From Streptomyces deccanensis (GTDB lineage: Bacteria; Actinomycetota; Actinomycetes; Streptomycetales; Streptomycetaceae), in contig NZ_CP092431.1 of assembly GCF_022385335.1 (NCBI RefSeq), positions 5,890,001-5,954,000 on the forward strand: a stretch of DNA of 64,000 nt, read 5' to 3'. A program made the position numbers and the translations under genes. The notes beneath the pieces are model-generated. The model made no database searches. It worked only from the letters and a program-made list of their open reading frames with translations, and had not been told where the DNA came from. Position 1 is the first letter of the stretch; each line of letters starts with the position of its first letter. This document shows, piece after piece, positions 44,489-53,732 of this stretch.

Positions 44489-47400
44489 ATGCGGGACGGG
44501 CTGCGGTTCGGACTGCTCGGTCCGCCGGTTCTGTACGGGGCCGGGGACGCGGCTGACCGCGTACGGTCCGTCGGCAGCGGCAAGATGCGTGCCCTGTTCG
44601 TCGCGCTGCTGCTCGAACCCGGGCGGGTCGTCTCCGTCGACACCCTGAAGGACGTGCTGTGGGACGCGGCGCCACCCCCGTCCGCGCAGGCCTCCCTGCA
44701 GAACCATGTGACCCGGCTGCGCAGGCTGTTGGACGACCCCGAACGGTTGCGCGCGGTCCCGCCCGGCTATCTGCTGAGGGTCGACGAGGGCGAGCTGGAC
44801 GTCCGCGTCTTCGAGAACCACGCCCGCGCCGCCCGCACCGCCCACGCGGAGCGCGACTGGAGCCGGACCGTCCGCGAGTCCACCGCCGCGCTCGCCCTCT
44901 GGCGGGGGACACCGCTCGGCGGTCTGCCGATCGAGGAGTTCCGCGCCCGTGCCTTCGTCCAACGCCTGGAGGAGGCACGGCTGTTGCTCCTGGAGCGACG
45001 CTACGACGCCGAACTCCACCTCGCGGCCGGCCGGGGGGACGCGGGGGCCGAGCGGGCCGAGGGGGCCGCCGGGGCGCACGCCCTCGGCGCCCTCGCACCC
45101 GAACTCGCCGCCCTCGTCGCCGAACACCCGCTGCGCGAGGCCTTCCACCGGCTCCTCATGCTCGTCCTGCACCGCACGGGCAGGCAGGCCGAGGCCCTCG
45201 CCGTCCACCGCGACCTCCGCGCCCGCCTCCTCGACGAACTCGGCGTGGAGCCGGGCCCGGCCGTACGCGAGGCCCACGCGGAGATCCTGCGGGAACCCGC
45301 CGCACACACCCAGGGGCCGTCCCCCGAAACCGTCGACGTCGACGCCGATCCTCCACCCCGCCCGGCCCAACTCCCGCCCCCACCAGCACATTTCACGGGC
45401 AGGGGGGATGCGCTGGCGGAGCTGCGCCAGGTACTCGACCCGAGCATCGGCGCCCCTTCAGGGGCGCGGGGAACTGCGCGACAAGCCACGAACGACCCGC
45501 ACTCGCCCCTCCACAGTGCCCCCCGAACTCAGAGGCGCCCGCCGCTTCAGAAGGGGACCGCCACGGCCGTCATCAGCGGGATGGCCGGCGTAGGCAAGAG
45601 CGCCCTCGCCCTCCACCTCGCCCACGACCTCGCCGACCACTTCCCCGACGGCCAGCTGTACATCAACCTCCACGGCGCCACCCCGGGCATGACCCCCCTC
45701 ACCCCCGCCCAGGCCCTCGCCGCCCTCCTGCGGGACCTCGGCACCGCCCCCCGCCGTATCCCCGAACACCCGGACGCGGCCGCCGCGTTGCTCCGCTCGA
45801 CCCTCGCCCCCACCCGCACCCTGATGGTCCTGGACGACGCCGCGACCGCCGCCCAGGTACGCCCCCTGCTCCCGGCGGGCCCCGGCTGCGCGGTCATCGT
45901 GACGAGCCGCTCGCCCCTCACCGCGCTGGACGGCGCCCACCGCTTCCCGCTCGCCCCGCTGTCGGACGACGAGAGCGCGGCCCTGCTGCGGGCCGCCTCG
46001 GGCCGCGCCGCGGGCCTGGACGCCGCGCACCCCCTCGTCGAGCTCACCGGCCGCCTCCCGCTCGCCCTCCGCGTCGTCGCGGCCCGCCTCGCCGCGCGGC
46101 GCGCCCTCACCCCGGACGCGCTCGCCGGTCAACTGGCCGCCACGGAAGGGCGGTTGCAGCACCTCGAGTACGACGACCTGAGCGTCCGCCGCTCCCTCGC
46201 CGTCGCCCACGAGGCCCTGCGCGCCTCCGACCGCGAGGCCGACCGCGACGCCGCCCACGCCCTGCGCCACATCGGCGCCCTCGACCTGCCCGCCTACGGC
46301 GCGCCCCTCCTCGCCCGCCTCACCGGCACCGACGAGTTCCGCGCGGAGGCCGCGCTCGACCGCCTCGTCGACGTGGCCCTCCTGGAGGAGACGACGTACG
46401 GCCGGTACGTCCCCCACGACCTCGTACGGCACTTCGCCCGCGAACTCGCCGACTCGACCACCGCCACCGAGACCGCCGCGGCCGTGGAGCAGGCCCTGCG
46501 CTGGTACGCCGGACGCGCCCGGCAGAGCCTGCTGGTGCTGCTGCCACCGGGCTACGAGCGCGACGAACGCCTCCGTACGAGGACCGCGCCGGCCACGGTC
46601 GCGGAACCTCCCGGTACGGAGCCCGCCGGTGCGAGACCGCCCACGGAACCGCCCTTCACCTCCGCCGAGGAGGCCTTCGCCTGGGGTGACCGCGAACTCC
46701 CGGCCATCGTCGCCCTGGTGGAACGCTGCGCCCGCGACCACGGCGACGGCGGCGCGACGGACACCGGTTCGGCGGCGGCACTCGTCCCCACCCTGGTCCG
46801 CCACCTCTTCCCCTATCTGCACCGAGGGGGCCGGCTCGCCGAGTTGGACGTGCTGGGACGGCACGCGCTGAACGTGGCGAGGTCCCTCGGGGACGACGAG
46901 GCCGAGGCGTTCGCCCTCACCGACCGCGCGGGCCTGCACTTCATGTCCGGCCGTGCCTCGGAGGCGCTCGCCCTCAACGACGAGGGCCTGAAACTGTGGC
47001 GCCGCCTCGGAGTGGTCTCGTGCGTACGGCGCTGCCTGAACAACCGCGGACTCGTGCTGGAGAGCCTCGGCCGGTACGAGGAGAGCGAGGAGACGCTCCG
47101 GCAGAGCCTGGAACTCTCCCGGCAGCTCGGCGACCCCTACGGCGAGGCGGTGACCTTCAGCCACCTCGGCAACCTGTACAAACACACCGACGCGCGTGCC
47201 GCCATCGCCCACCACGAACGGAGCCTGGCGCTGGGCGAGATCGCCGACAGCCTGGTCGTACGGCACACCGCGCACTGCAACATCGGTTACGCACACCTCC
47301 GCCTCGGCGAACCGGCCGCCGCCGTACGCAACTTCGAGCAGAGCCTGCGCATCCTCGGCGACGACGAGGACTGGCAGGGCGAGTCCAAGTCCCGGCTCGG

Positions 47401-47680
47401 CCTGGTGCGGGCCCTGCGCGAACTCGGCCGCCCGGACCGCGCGGCCCAGGAGTGCGACATCCTCCTCGACCTCGCCGAACGCCGCGCCGACCAGTACGCC
47501 GTCGGTCTGGCCCGGCACCAGCGGGGGCTGCTGCTCCGCGCCGACGGCCACGAGGAGGAGGCGTACCACGAGTGGGAGCAGGCCCAGGAAATCCTGGACG
47601 ACACGGACTCGACGGTGGCGACCGACCTGAGAGAACTACTGAAGAGCCGCGCGCCGGATGGCGGCGCAGCCGCCTCCTAG
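44489..47680 (+). CDS. AfsR-like SARP regulator (HTH, BTAD, NB-ARC, TPR)
   Basis: ATG at 44489 gives 1063 aa. An OmpR-type DNA-binding domain (about 5-95, SLQNHVTRLRRLLDD and VPPGYLLRV) is followed by BTAD (about 100-255). The P-loop is ISGMAGVGKSALALHLA (about residue 365) and Walker B is RTLMVLDDAATAAQV. TPRs occupy about 800-1050 (NRGLVLESLGRYEESEETL). The architecture is that of AfsR, an ATP-dependent activator of secondary metabolism. Between BTAD and NB-ARC, residues around 321-340 are encoded by a copy of a Streptomyces dispersed repeat. No biosynthetic cluster lies nearby. Confidence 0.92.
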   Translation: MRDGLRFGLLGPPVLYGAGDAADRVRSVGSGKMRALFVALLLEPGRVVSVDTLKDVLWDAAPPPSAQASLQNHVTRLRRLLDDPERLRAVPPGYLLRVDEGELDVRVFENHARAARTAHAERDWSRTVRESTAALALWRGTPLGGLPIEEFRARAFVQRLEEARLLLLERRYDAELHLAAGRGDAGAERAEGAAGAHALGALAPELAALVAEHPLREAFHRLLMLVLHRTGRQAEALAVHRDLRARLLDELGVEPGPAVREAHAEILREPAAHTQGPSPETVDVDADPPPRPAQLPPPPAHFTGRGDALAELRQVLDPSIGAPSGARGTARQATNDPHSPLHSAPRTQRRPPLQKGTATAVISGMAGVGKSALALHLAHDLADHFPDGQLYINLHGATPGMTPLTPAQALAALLRDLGTAPRRIPEHPDAAAALLRSTLAPTRTLMVLDDAATAAQVRPLLPAGPGCAVIVTSRSPLTALDGAHRFPLAPLSDDESAALLRAASGRAAGLDAAHPLVELTGRLPLALRVVAARLAARRALTPDALAGQLAATEGRLQHLEYDDLSVRRSLAVAHEALRASDREADRDAAHALRHIGALDLPAYGAPLLARLTGTDEFRAEAALDRLVDVALLEETTYGRYVPHDLVRHFARELADSTTATETAAAVEQALRWYAGRARQSLLVLLPPGYERDERLRTRTAPATVAEPPGTEPAGARPPTEPPFTSAEEAFAWGDRELPAIVALVERCARDHGDGGATDTGSAAALVPTLVRHLFPYLHRGGRLAELDVLGRHALNVARSLGDDEAEAFALTDRAGLHFMSGRASEALALNDEGLKLWRRLGVVSCVRRCLNNRGLVLESLGRYEESEETLRQSLELSRQLGDPYGEAVTFSHLGNLYKHTDARAAIAHHERSLALGEIADSLVVRHTAHCNIGYAHLRLGEPAAAVRNFEQSLRILGDDEDWQGESKSRLGLVRALRELGRPDRAAQECDILLDLAERRADQYAVGLARHQRGLLLRADGHEEEAYHEWEQAQEILDDTDSTVATDLRELLKSRAPDGGAAAS
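45450..45498 (+). repeat. Streptomyces dispersed palindromic repeat, copy inside the SARP gene
   Basis: CGCCCCTTCAGGGGCG forms a hairpin and is followed by the conserved GGGGAACTGCGCGACAAGCC. The copy is translated in frame as part of the linker before NB-ARC (SGARGTARQATNDP). Confidence 0.8.
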
Positions 47681-47750
47681 GGGCGCGGGGCGGCATGGAA
47701 TCTGCGGCTACCGCCGCGTGGGCGCGACCAGCCACGACGATCCCGCAGCC
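47679..47750 (+). repeat. Dispersed repeat, long variant
   Basis: AGGGGCGCGGGG, a CTGCGGCTACCGCCGCGTG middle, then GGGCGCGACCAGCCACGACG: the long form of the same repeat family. The SARP stop codon (TAG) lies in its first bases. Confidence 0.7.
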
Positions 47751-47816
47751 GCCGGCCGACAGACCTTCCCACCCTGGAACGCGCCCCCCGTTCCCCAGAA
47801 GGCGCCCCCCGGCCTC

Positions 47817-49523
47817 TCACTTCGCATCCGCATAACACTCGACCACCGCCGTAGTGAACGGAAACCGCACCGGCGTCTCCCCGAACGCCAGCCGCCCCGA
47901 CAGCTCCGACGCCTCGCGGATCGCCGCCACCACGGTCTCCGCCTCCCGCTCCGGACAGTGCACGATCACCTCGTCGTGCTGGAAGAAGACCAGCTCGGCC
48001 GCCATGCCGTCGAGGGCGCGGCGGAGGGCCGCGAGGAGGAGCAGGGTCCAGTCGGCGGCGCTGCCCTGCACGACGAAGTTACGGGCAAAACGGCCCCGGG
48101 CCCGGGAGTTGGTGGAGGCGTACCCGGGCACCCACTCGTCGCCCTGCCCACGCTCCCGGGTGTCCGGGGCGCCGTCGTCCTGGGGAAGGCCCGCCTCGTC
48201 GCCAGCCGCGTCGGAGGCGCCGGCCGCCGGTGGGCACGTACGCCCGAGCCAGGTCCGTACGAGCCGGCCCTCCTCGCCCGCGCGGGCCGCGTCGTCGACG
48301 TATCGCACGGCGCGTGGGAACCGGCGGCGCAGCGCGGCGAGGTTCTTGAGCCCGTCCCCGGACGTCTGCCCGTACATCGCCCCGAGCACGGCGAGTTTGG
48401 CGTGCTCGCGGTTCCCGGAGAAGGCACGGTCGGAGACGGCCTGGTAGAGATCGGTCGGGCGGCCCGCGACCTCCATCAGCCCGGGGTCACGGGAGATGGC
48501 GGCCAGCACCCGGGGCTCCATCTGGTCGGCGTCGGCGACGACGAGCCGCCAGCCCGGGTCGGCGACGCAGGCACGGCGGATCACCTTGGGGATCTGCAGG
48601 GCGCCCCCGCCGTTGGTGACCCACCGCCCGGTGACCGTGCCGTGCGCGAGGAACTCGGGGCGGAAGCGGCCGTCCCGGACCCAGTCCTGGAGCCAGGACC
48701 ACCCGTGGGCGACCCAGATGCGGTACAGCCGTTTGTACTCCAGGAGGGGCTTCACCGCCGGATGGTCGAGGCTCTCGATCTCCCAGCGCCGGGTGGACCG
48801 GATCCGGATACCGGCCTGTGCGAAGGCCTTGACGACATCGGCGGGCAGATCGGGCCGCACCCGCCGCCCGAACGCGTGCGACACCTCCTCGGCGAGTTCG
48901 GCGAGGCGACGCGGCTCGCCCCCGCCCGCGTACCGCTCGCCGAGCATCTCGTGCAGCACGTCACGATGGACGTCGGCCCGCCACGGCAGCCCCGCCCGGT
49001 TCATCTCGGCGGCGACGAGCATCCCGGCCGACTCGGCGGCGGTCAGCAGCCGCATCCGGTCGGGGTGGGCGGTGGCGTCGTGCCGTCGCTGCTGGTCCGC
49101 GTACACCTCGACGAGGTCGGCGAGGGGGACGTGGACGGGGCGGGGCTCGAACAGGGACGGCTGGGCGCCGGTGTCGGCCGAACGCGCGGGCGGGTCCGGT
49201 GGCACGGGCGCGTGGCGGAGACGGGCGAGGGCGGCGGCAGCGGAGCGGGGCTCACCGAGCCGGCCCTCGTGCCCGAGCAGCAGGGTCTCGGCGTCCTCGA
49301 TGTCGTAGCACCGCTCCACTCGCACCCCCGTGGCGAGCAGTCGCGGATACACCTCCCCGGTGGCGCGCCACACCCACCGCCCCACCCGGGGCCCCCGCCG
49401 CCGGACCGCCTCCGCGAGATCGGGCTCCCAGGTCACCGCCCCCGCGAGCAGCCCGTCGTCCCCGAGCGGGGCGACCTCCACACCCCCGTCCTCGGCCGTC
49501 GCGAGCACCCACCGGTCGGTCAT
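47817..49523 (-). CDS. PolA-like bifunctional 3'-5' exonuclease/DNA polymerase of actinobacteria
   Basis: ATG at 49523 gives 568 aa; the open frame runs 10 codons further. Family A motifs are present: motif A LVVADADQMEPRVLA, motif B HAKLAVLGAMYGQTSG and motif C FFQHDEVIVHCP. The N-terminal 180 residues replace the 3'-5' exonuclease and lack the usual DEDD acidic set, and there is no 5' nuclease. About 40 residues (PPAAGASDAAGDEAGLPQDD) are inserted before NSRARGRFARNFVVQGSAAD. Members are accessory polymerases of unclear role in repair. The polymerase residues are intact. Confidence 0.88.
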   Translation of the reverse strand: MTDRWVLATAEDGGVEVAPLGDDGLLAGAVTWEPDLAEAVRRRGPRVGRWVWRATGEVYPRLLATGVRVERCYDIEDAETLLLGHEGRLGEPRSAAAALARLRHAPVPPDPPARSADTGAQPSLFEPRPVHVPLADLVEVYADQQRRHDATAHPDRMRLLTAAESAGMLVAAEMNRAGLPWRADVHRDVLHEMLGERYAGGGEPRRLAELAEEVSHAFGRRVRPDLPADVVKAFAQAGIRIRSTRRWEIESLDHPAVKPLLEYKRLYRIWVAHGWSWLQDWVRDGRFRPEFLAHGTVTGRWVTNGGGALQIPKVIRRACVADPGWRLVVADADQMEPRVLAAISRDPGLMEVAGRPTDLYQAVSDRAFSGNREHAKLAVLGAMYGQTSGDGLKNLAALRRRFPRAVRYVDDAARAGEEGRLVRTWLGRTCPPAAGASDAAGDEAGLPQDDGAPDTRERGQGDEWVPGYASTNSRARGRFARNFVVQGSAADWTLLLLAALRRALDGMAAELVFFQHDEVIVHCPEREAETVVAAIREASELSGRLAFGETPVRFPFTTAVVECYADAK

Positions 49524-49689
49524 GGGTGCGAGTGTGACAGGGGGGTCTGACAACGACCGCGCGACGCGGGAGCGGGGCGGCCGGACGGACGGGCGGGAGC
49601 CGGGCGGGCGGACGGGCGGGAGCCGAGAACCGACAGCCGCTACCCCTGCCCCTGACCCTTCCCCTGCCCTGTCCCTGCCCTCCCTGCCC

Positions 49690-50427
49690 CTATCCCTGTC
49701 CTTCTTCCTGCCCCTGCACGATCGCCTGGAGTGCCTCGGTCACGTCCGCCTCGGTGGCCTCCTTGGTGACGCCGAGGCCGCTGAGCACCCCTTCCCCGTT
49801 CTCGAACTCCAGGAGGGCGAGGAGGATGTGTTCGGTGCCGATGTAGTTGTGGCCGAGACGGAGGGCCTCACGGAAGGTGAGTTCGAGGACCTTCTTGGCG
49901 TCGGGGCCGTAAGGGATGAGCTCGGGCACCTCGGGGGAGGCCGGCGGCAGGGCGGCGGTGGCGGCTTCCCGTACGGCCTCGGGGGAGAGGCCCTGGGCGA
50001 CGAGGGCCTTGGCCGCGAGCCCGTCCGGTTCGGCGAGGAGCCCGAGGACGAGGTGGGCGGGCAGTCCCTCGACGGCACCGGCGGCCTTGCCCTCGTTGTG
50101 CGCGGCCGCGACCACGTTCCGGGCGCGGGGGGTGAAGCGGCTGAACCCCTGGCTGGCGTCGAGGTCGTTCTCGGCCTTCGGCACGAACCGCTTCTGCGCG
50201 GCCTGCCGGGTGACGCCCATGCTCCGCCCGATGTCCGTCCAGGAGGCGCCCGAACGCCGGGCCTGGTCCACGAAGTGGCCGATCAGATGGTCGGCCACGT
50301 CCCCGAGATGGTCCGCGGCGATGACCGCGTCCTGCAGCTGGTCGAGCGGTTCCGGGTGCACCTTCTTGATGGCTTCGATCAGGTCGTCGAGACGGATGGG
50401 GGCGGTGGCGCGCGGATTCGTCGTCAT
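49690..50427 (-). CDS. HTH plus Clp N-terminal domain protein
   Basis: The protein has 245 aa. Residues 1-85 contain an HTH (WTDIGRSMGVTRQAAQKRFV), followed by Clp_N repeats (about 95-240: FTPRARNVVAAAHNEGKAAG, IGTEHILLALLEFENGEGV). It lacks any AAA+ ATPase module, so it is not a ClpA/ClpC unfoldase. The Clp_N part may read Clp adaptors or misfolded protein, with the HTH as output. Two near-identical palindromes touch the start codon, which points to autoregulation. Confidence 0.85.
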   Translation of the reverse strand: MTTNPRATAPIRLDDLIEAIKKVHPEPLDQLQDAVIAADHLGDVADHLIGHFVDQARRSGASWTDIGRSMGVTRQAAQKRFVPKAENDLDASQGFSRFTPRARNVVAAAHNEGKAAGAVEGLPAHLVLGLLAEPDGLAAKALVAQGLSPEAVREAATAALPPASPEVPELIPYGPDAKKVLELTFREALRLGHNYIGTEHILLALLEFENGEGVLSGLGVTKEATEADVTEALQAIVQGQEEGQG

Positions 50428-50429
50428 GT

Positions 50430-50474
50430 GTCAACCGTAGGTTGACGCTCAGGAGCTGTCAACCCGAAGTTGAC
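50430..50474. promoter_or_regulatory. Twin 17-bp palindromes at the start of the HTH-Clp_N gene
   Basis: GTCAACCGTAGGTTGAC (50430-50446) is perfect. GTCAACCCGAAGTTGAC (50458-50474) keeps the GTCAAC/GTTGAC arms. Their centres are 28 bp apart and the first ends 2 nt before the start codon, so binding would block promoter or translation start. The HTH protein itself is the likely ligand. Confidence 0.75.
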
Positions 50475-50520
50475 ACCCCTCCCCCCCGGCCCACCGCTGG
50501 CCACCGGCCCACCCCCACCC

Positions 50521-50558
50521 CGCCAGGGGCGCGGGGAACTGCGCGAGAAGCCCCACGG
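50521..50558 (+). repeat. Dispersed repeat, intergenic copy
   Basis: CCAGGGGCGCGGGGAACTGC followed by GCGAGAAGCC: a short copy of the same family as at 45450 and 60357, here between the HTH-Clp_N gene and the ABC permease. Confidence 0.75.
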
Positions 50559-50607
50559 CCCCGCACCCGCCTCCCGACCGCAGCCCCCACCCCCTTCGGC
50601 GCACGGC

Positions 50608-52812
50608 CTATCTCACCCGGCCGGCTCCGACCCCGGCCACCGCCACCACCCCACCCACCGCGACACACGCCCCCACGCACACCCCGAGCACCTCCCACGG
50701 CACCGCCACCCCCACCGGCGCCGACAACATCCCCAACGCCCCCGCCACCCCGGCGAGGTTCACGGCGGTGACCGCGACCCCCAGCAGCACGCCCACCACG
50801 ACCGCCACCAGCGCCTCACCCACCACGACGACCCGCACCTGACCCCGCGTCGCCCCGGCCAACCGCAGTGACCGCAGCTCCGCACCCCGCGCCGACGTGG
50901 CCATCAACAACGTCCCGGCCAGCGAGATCCCCGCGTACACGAGCGCGATCCCCAGCACCACGAGGAACCCGAGCCTGGTGTGCGCCTTGGTGCCGGGCCG
51001 GTTCGCCGCGAGCCACTCCTCGGCCGTCCGCACGGTCCAACCGGCCCGTTCCGAACGCGCCCCTTTCAGCGCCCCTTCCAGCGCCGCCGCAACACCCGCC
51101 TGCTCCACCCCACTCCCACGCGGAGCGACCCGCACCTCGACCCGGTCCACCACCGCCCCACCCGCGTTCGCGGCCGTCACGTACGCCCCGTTGTCCCCGG
51201 TCCCCTCCGCGAGCACCGCCGCGATCCGCAGCCGTACCGGCCGCCCGTCCCCGAGCCACACCCGGACGCTCTGCCCGACCTCGTGCCGTTCCCACTCCTC
51301 GTTCACGACGATCGACCCGTCGTCGAGGTCCCGCACGTCACCGGCGACCACCGGCAACCGCGACACGGCCGCCAGCGCCGACGCGTCCGTCACCGCCCGC
51401 GCCTCGGACCGCACCAACGCGGTCCCCTCCTCCACGACGTACACAGCGGTGGACGCGGACCCGACCACCGTCGCCCCGTCCCCGACGGCACCCCGCACCG
51501 CCTCCTCCCGCAGCCCCGCACCCGCCTCACCGGTGACCACGAAGTCCGCCCCGGTCCGCGCCGCCGCCTCCGCGCCCTTCGCCCCGGCCACCGTCCCGGC
51601 GGAGCCCAGCAGCGACCCGGCCAGCGCGACGGTCACCAGCACCGGCGCGGCGACGGCCGCGGTGCGGCGTACGGACGTGGCCGCGTTCTCCCGGATCAGC
51701 AGCCCGGCGGCCCCGGGCAGCGCCGCGCCCACCAGCCGTACGACCGGCCGCACGAGCAGCGGCGCGAGCGCGGCCACCGCCGTGATCAGCAGCATCGGCT
51801 GGGTGGTGTACGTCTTCCGCTTCAGCAGCTCGGCGGGGTCCGTCCCCAACTTCCAGGTCAGCAACCCCACTCCGCCCACCAGCAGCAGCGCACCGATCAC
51901 CCGCCGGGACAGCGGCAGCACCCCCGTGTCCACGGACGCGTCGCGCAGTGCCTCCACGGGCCCGATCCGCCCGGCCCGCCGCGCCGCGACCCACGCCCCC
52001 GCGAGGGCCACCGACACGCCCGTCCAGAAGGCCGCGTGATACGGCCACACCACCGCGTCCGGCACCGCGAACCACGTCGGCGCGACCCCGCCGTCCACCA
52101 GCACCCGTACCAGCCATGGCGCCCCCCACGCCCCCAGCGCACACCCGGCGCCGGACGCCACGAGCCCCACCGCCACGGCCTCGCCGAGCAGCATCCGCCG
52201 CACCTGACCCGGGGTCGCGCCGGCCATCCGCAGCAGCCCGAACTCCCGTCTGCGCAGCGCCACCACGAACGCGAACGTCGACGCCGTCACGAACACCGAC
52301 ACGAACACGGCGACCCCGCCGGCCGTCCCCAGCAGCGAGTTCACGGCGACCAGCGCCTCCGCGTCCCGCTCGTACGACGGATCCACCTGCCGCCGTGCGT
52401 CACCGGTCAGCACCCGCGCCCGCTCCCCGACGACGGCCCGCACCTCGGCCACGGACGCGTCCACCCCGACCGCGTCCATGTCGGCCGCTCCCGCTCCGCC
52501 GCCCGTGCCCGTCGTCACCGGCCCGAGCTTCCGCAGCTCCGCCAGCAACTCTCTGTCCACAGGGTGTGGACGGGCCAGCTTCTGTGAGACCTCGGCCGTG
52601 CCCGGCCCCCGCCGCACCTCCACCGTGAGCCGGTCCAGGCCCGCCACCACGACGGGGGAGGAGCCGAAACGCTCCGGCGCACGCGCGGGCGGGTCGAGCG
52701 ACGCCGCGAGCCCCAGCCCCATGGCCGTCATCACCCCGACCCCCAGCAGCACGGCGACGAACGACCCGAGCAACGCGGCCCACCGCGTACGCAACGACGA
52801 CAGCGTCAGCAC
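50608..52812 (-). CDS. FtsX/MacB-type ABC permease
   Basis: The protein has 734 aa from GTG at 52812, overlapping the end of the ATPase gene by 7 nt. Two FtsX blocks are seen (about 155-290 with FGLLRMAGATPGQVRRMLL; about 615-730 with LRSLRLAGATRGQV), separated by a large outer domain. It forms an exporter with the ATPase upstream. The substrate is unknown; related pairs give resistance to antibiotics or peptides. Confidence 0.9.
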   Translation of the reverse strand: MLTLSSLRTRWAALLGSFVAVLLGVGVMTAMGLGLAASLDPPARAPERFGSSPVVVAGLDRLTVEVRRGPGTAEVSQKLARPHPVDRELLAELRKLGPVTTGTGGGAGAADMDAVGVDASVAEVRAVVGERARVLTGDARRQVDPSYERDAEALVAVNSLLGTAGGVAVFVSVFVTASTFAFVVALRRREFGLLRMAGATPGQVRRMLLGEAVAVGLVASGAGCALGAWGAPWLVRVLVDGGVAPTWFAVPDAVVWPYHAAFWTGVSVALAGAWVAARRAGRIGPVEALRDASVDTGVLPLSRRVIGALLLVGGVGLLTWKLGTDPAELLKRKTYTTQPMLLITAVAALAPLLVRPVVRLVGAALPGAAGLLIRENAATSVRRTAAVAAPVLVTVALAGSLLGSAGTVAGAKGAEAAARTGADFVVTGEAGAGLREEAVRGAVGDGATVVGSASTAVYVVEEGTALVRSEARAVTDASALAAVSRLPVVAGDVRDLDDGSIVVNEEWERHEVGQSVRVWLGDGRPVRLRIAAVLAEGTGDNGAYVTAANAGGAVVDRVEVRVAPRGSGVEQAGVAAALEGALKGARSERAGWTVRTAEEWLAANRPGTKAHTRLGFLVVLGIALVYAGISLAGTLLMATSARGAELRSLRLAGATRGQVRVVVVGEALVAVVVGVLLGVAVTAVNLAGVAGALGMLSAPVGVAVPWEVLGVCVGACVAVGGVVAVAGVGAGRVR

Positions 52813-53657
52813 GTCACACCTCCGTCGGCGCCGGCGGAGGTGCCGTCGCCCGCCGCGCGCTCCAACCCCGCCATACGCGCCGCCACCGCCTCGACCGACG
52901 GCCGGACCAGCTCCCCGCTCACCCGGCCGTCGACCAAAAACACCACCCGGTCCGCGTACGAGGCGGCCACCGGATCGTGGGTCACCATGATCGTGGTCTG
53001 TCCTTCCCGATCCACCAACTCCCGCAACAGACGCAGCACTTCACGACTGGTCGTGGTGTCCAACGCCCCGGTGGGCTCGTCCCCGAACAGCACGGCGGGG
53101 CGGGTGATCAGCGCACGGGCCAGGGCGACCCGCTGCTGCTGTCCGCCGGACAGCTGCGCGGGCCGGTGCCCGCCCCGCTCGGCCAGCCCCACCCGGGCCA
53201 GGGCCTCGCGCACCGCACCCCGCGAGGGGCGCCGCCCGGCGAGCCGCAACGGCAGGGCGACGTTCTGCGCGGCGGTCAGGGAGGGCAGGAGGTTGAAGGC
53301 CTGGAAGACGAAGCCGATCCGTTCCCGGCGCAGCAGCGTCAGCCGCCGCTCGCTCAGCCCGGCCAGCTCCACACCGTCGACCCGCACGGTCCCGCCCGAC
53401 GGCCGGTCGAGCCCCGCCGCACACTGCAACAGCGTCGACTTCCCCGACCCCGAAGGCCCCATCACCGCCGTGAAGGTCCCCACCCCGAAGTCCAGATCCA
53501 CCCCGTCGAGGGCGACGACCGCCCCGTACGTCCGGCGCAGACCCCGTACGCGTACCGCCGCGCCCCCCGTCACCCCGTTCCCTGCCCCCTGCCGGCCCGC
53601 CACCGCCGACACCCTGCCCGCCTCCGAGGAGGCCCTGTCTCTCTCAACCGTGGTCAT
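52806..53657 (-). CDS. ABC transporter ATP-binding protein (MacB/LolD type)
   Basis: ATG at 53657 gives 283 aa; the open frame extends to 53690. Walker A is MGPSGSGKSTLLQCAAG, the Q-loop VFQAFNLLPS, the signature LSGGQQQRVALARAL, Walker B AVLFGDEPTGALDT and the His switch MVTHDPVA. The stop overlaps the permease start. A palindrome typical of NarL-regulated exporters lies 58 bp upstream. Confidence 0.95.
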   Translation of the reverse strand: MTTVERDRASSEAGRVSAVAGRQGAGNGVTGGAAVRVRGLRRTYGAVVALDGVDLDFGVGTFTAVMGPSGSGKSTLLQCAAGLDRPSGGTVRVDGVELAGLSERRLTLLRRERIGFVFQAFNLLPSLTAAQNVALPLRLAGRRPSRGAVREALARVGLAERGGHRPAQLSGGQQQRVALARALITRPAVLFGDEPTGALDTTTSREVLRLLRELVDREGQTTIMVTHDPVAASYADRVVFLVDGRVSGELVRPSVEAVAARMAGLERAAGDGTSAGADGGVTC

Positions 53658-53714
53658 GCCCCAAGCGAACCGTCTCCGCCCGGCCCACACACGACCCCTG
53701 AGGGGCGTCCTGGA

Positions 53715-53732
53715 GGTAGGGCCAGCCCTACC
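53715..53732. promoter_or_regulatory. Palindromic operator candidate upstream of the ABC exporter
   Basis: GGTAGGGC and GCCCTACC flank CA in a perfect 18-bp palindrome, 58 bp before the ATPase start. Similar sites lie before exporters controlled by NarL-type regulators. The controlling regulator is not adjacent. Confidence 0.55.
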
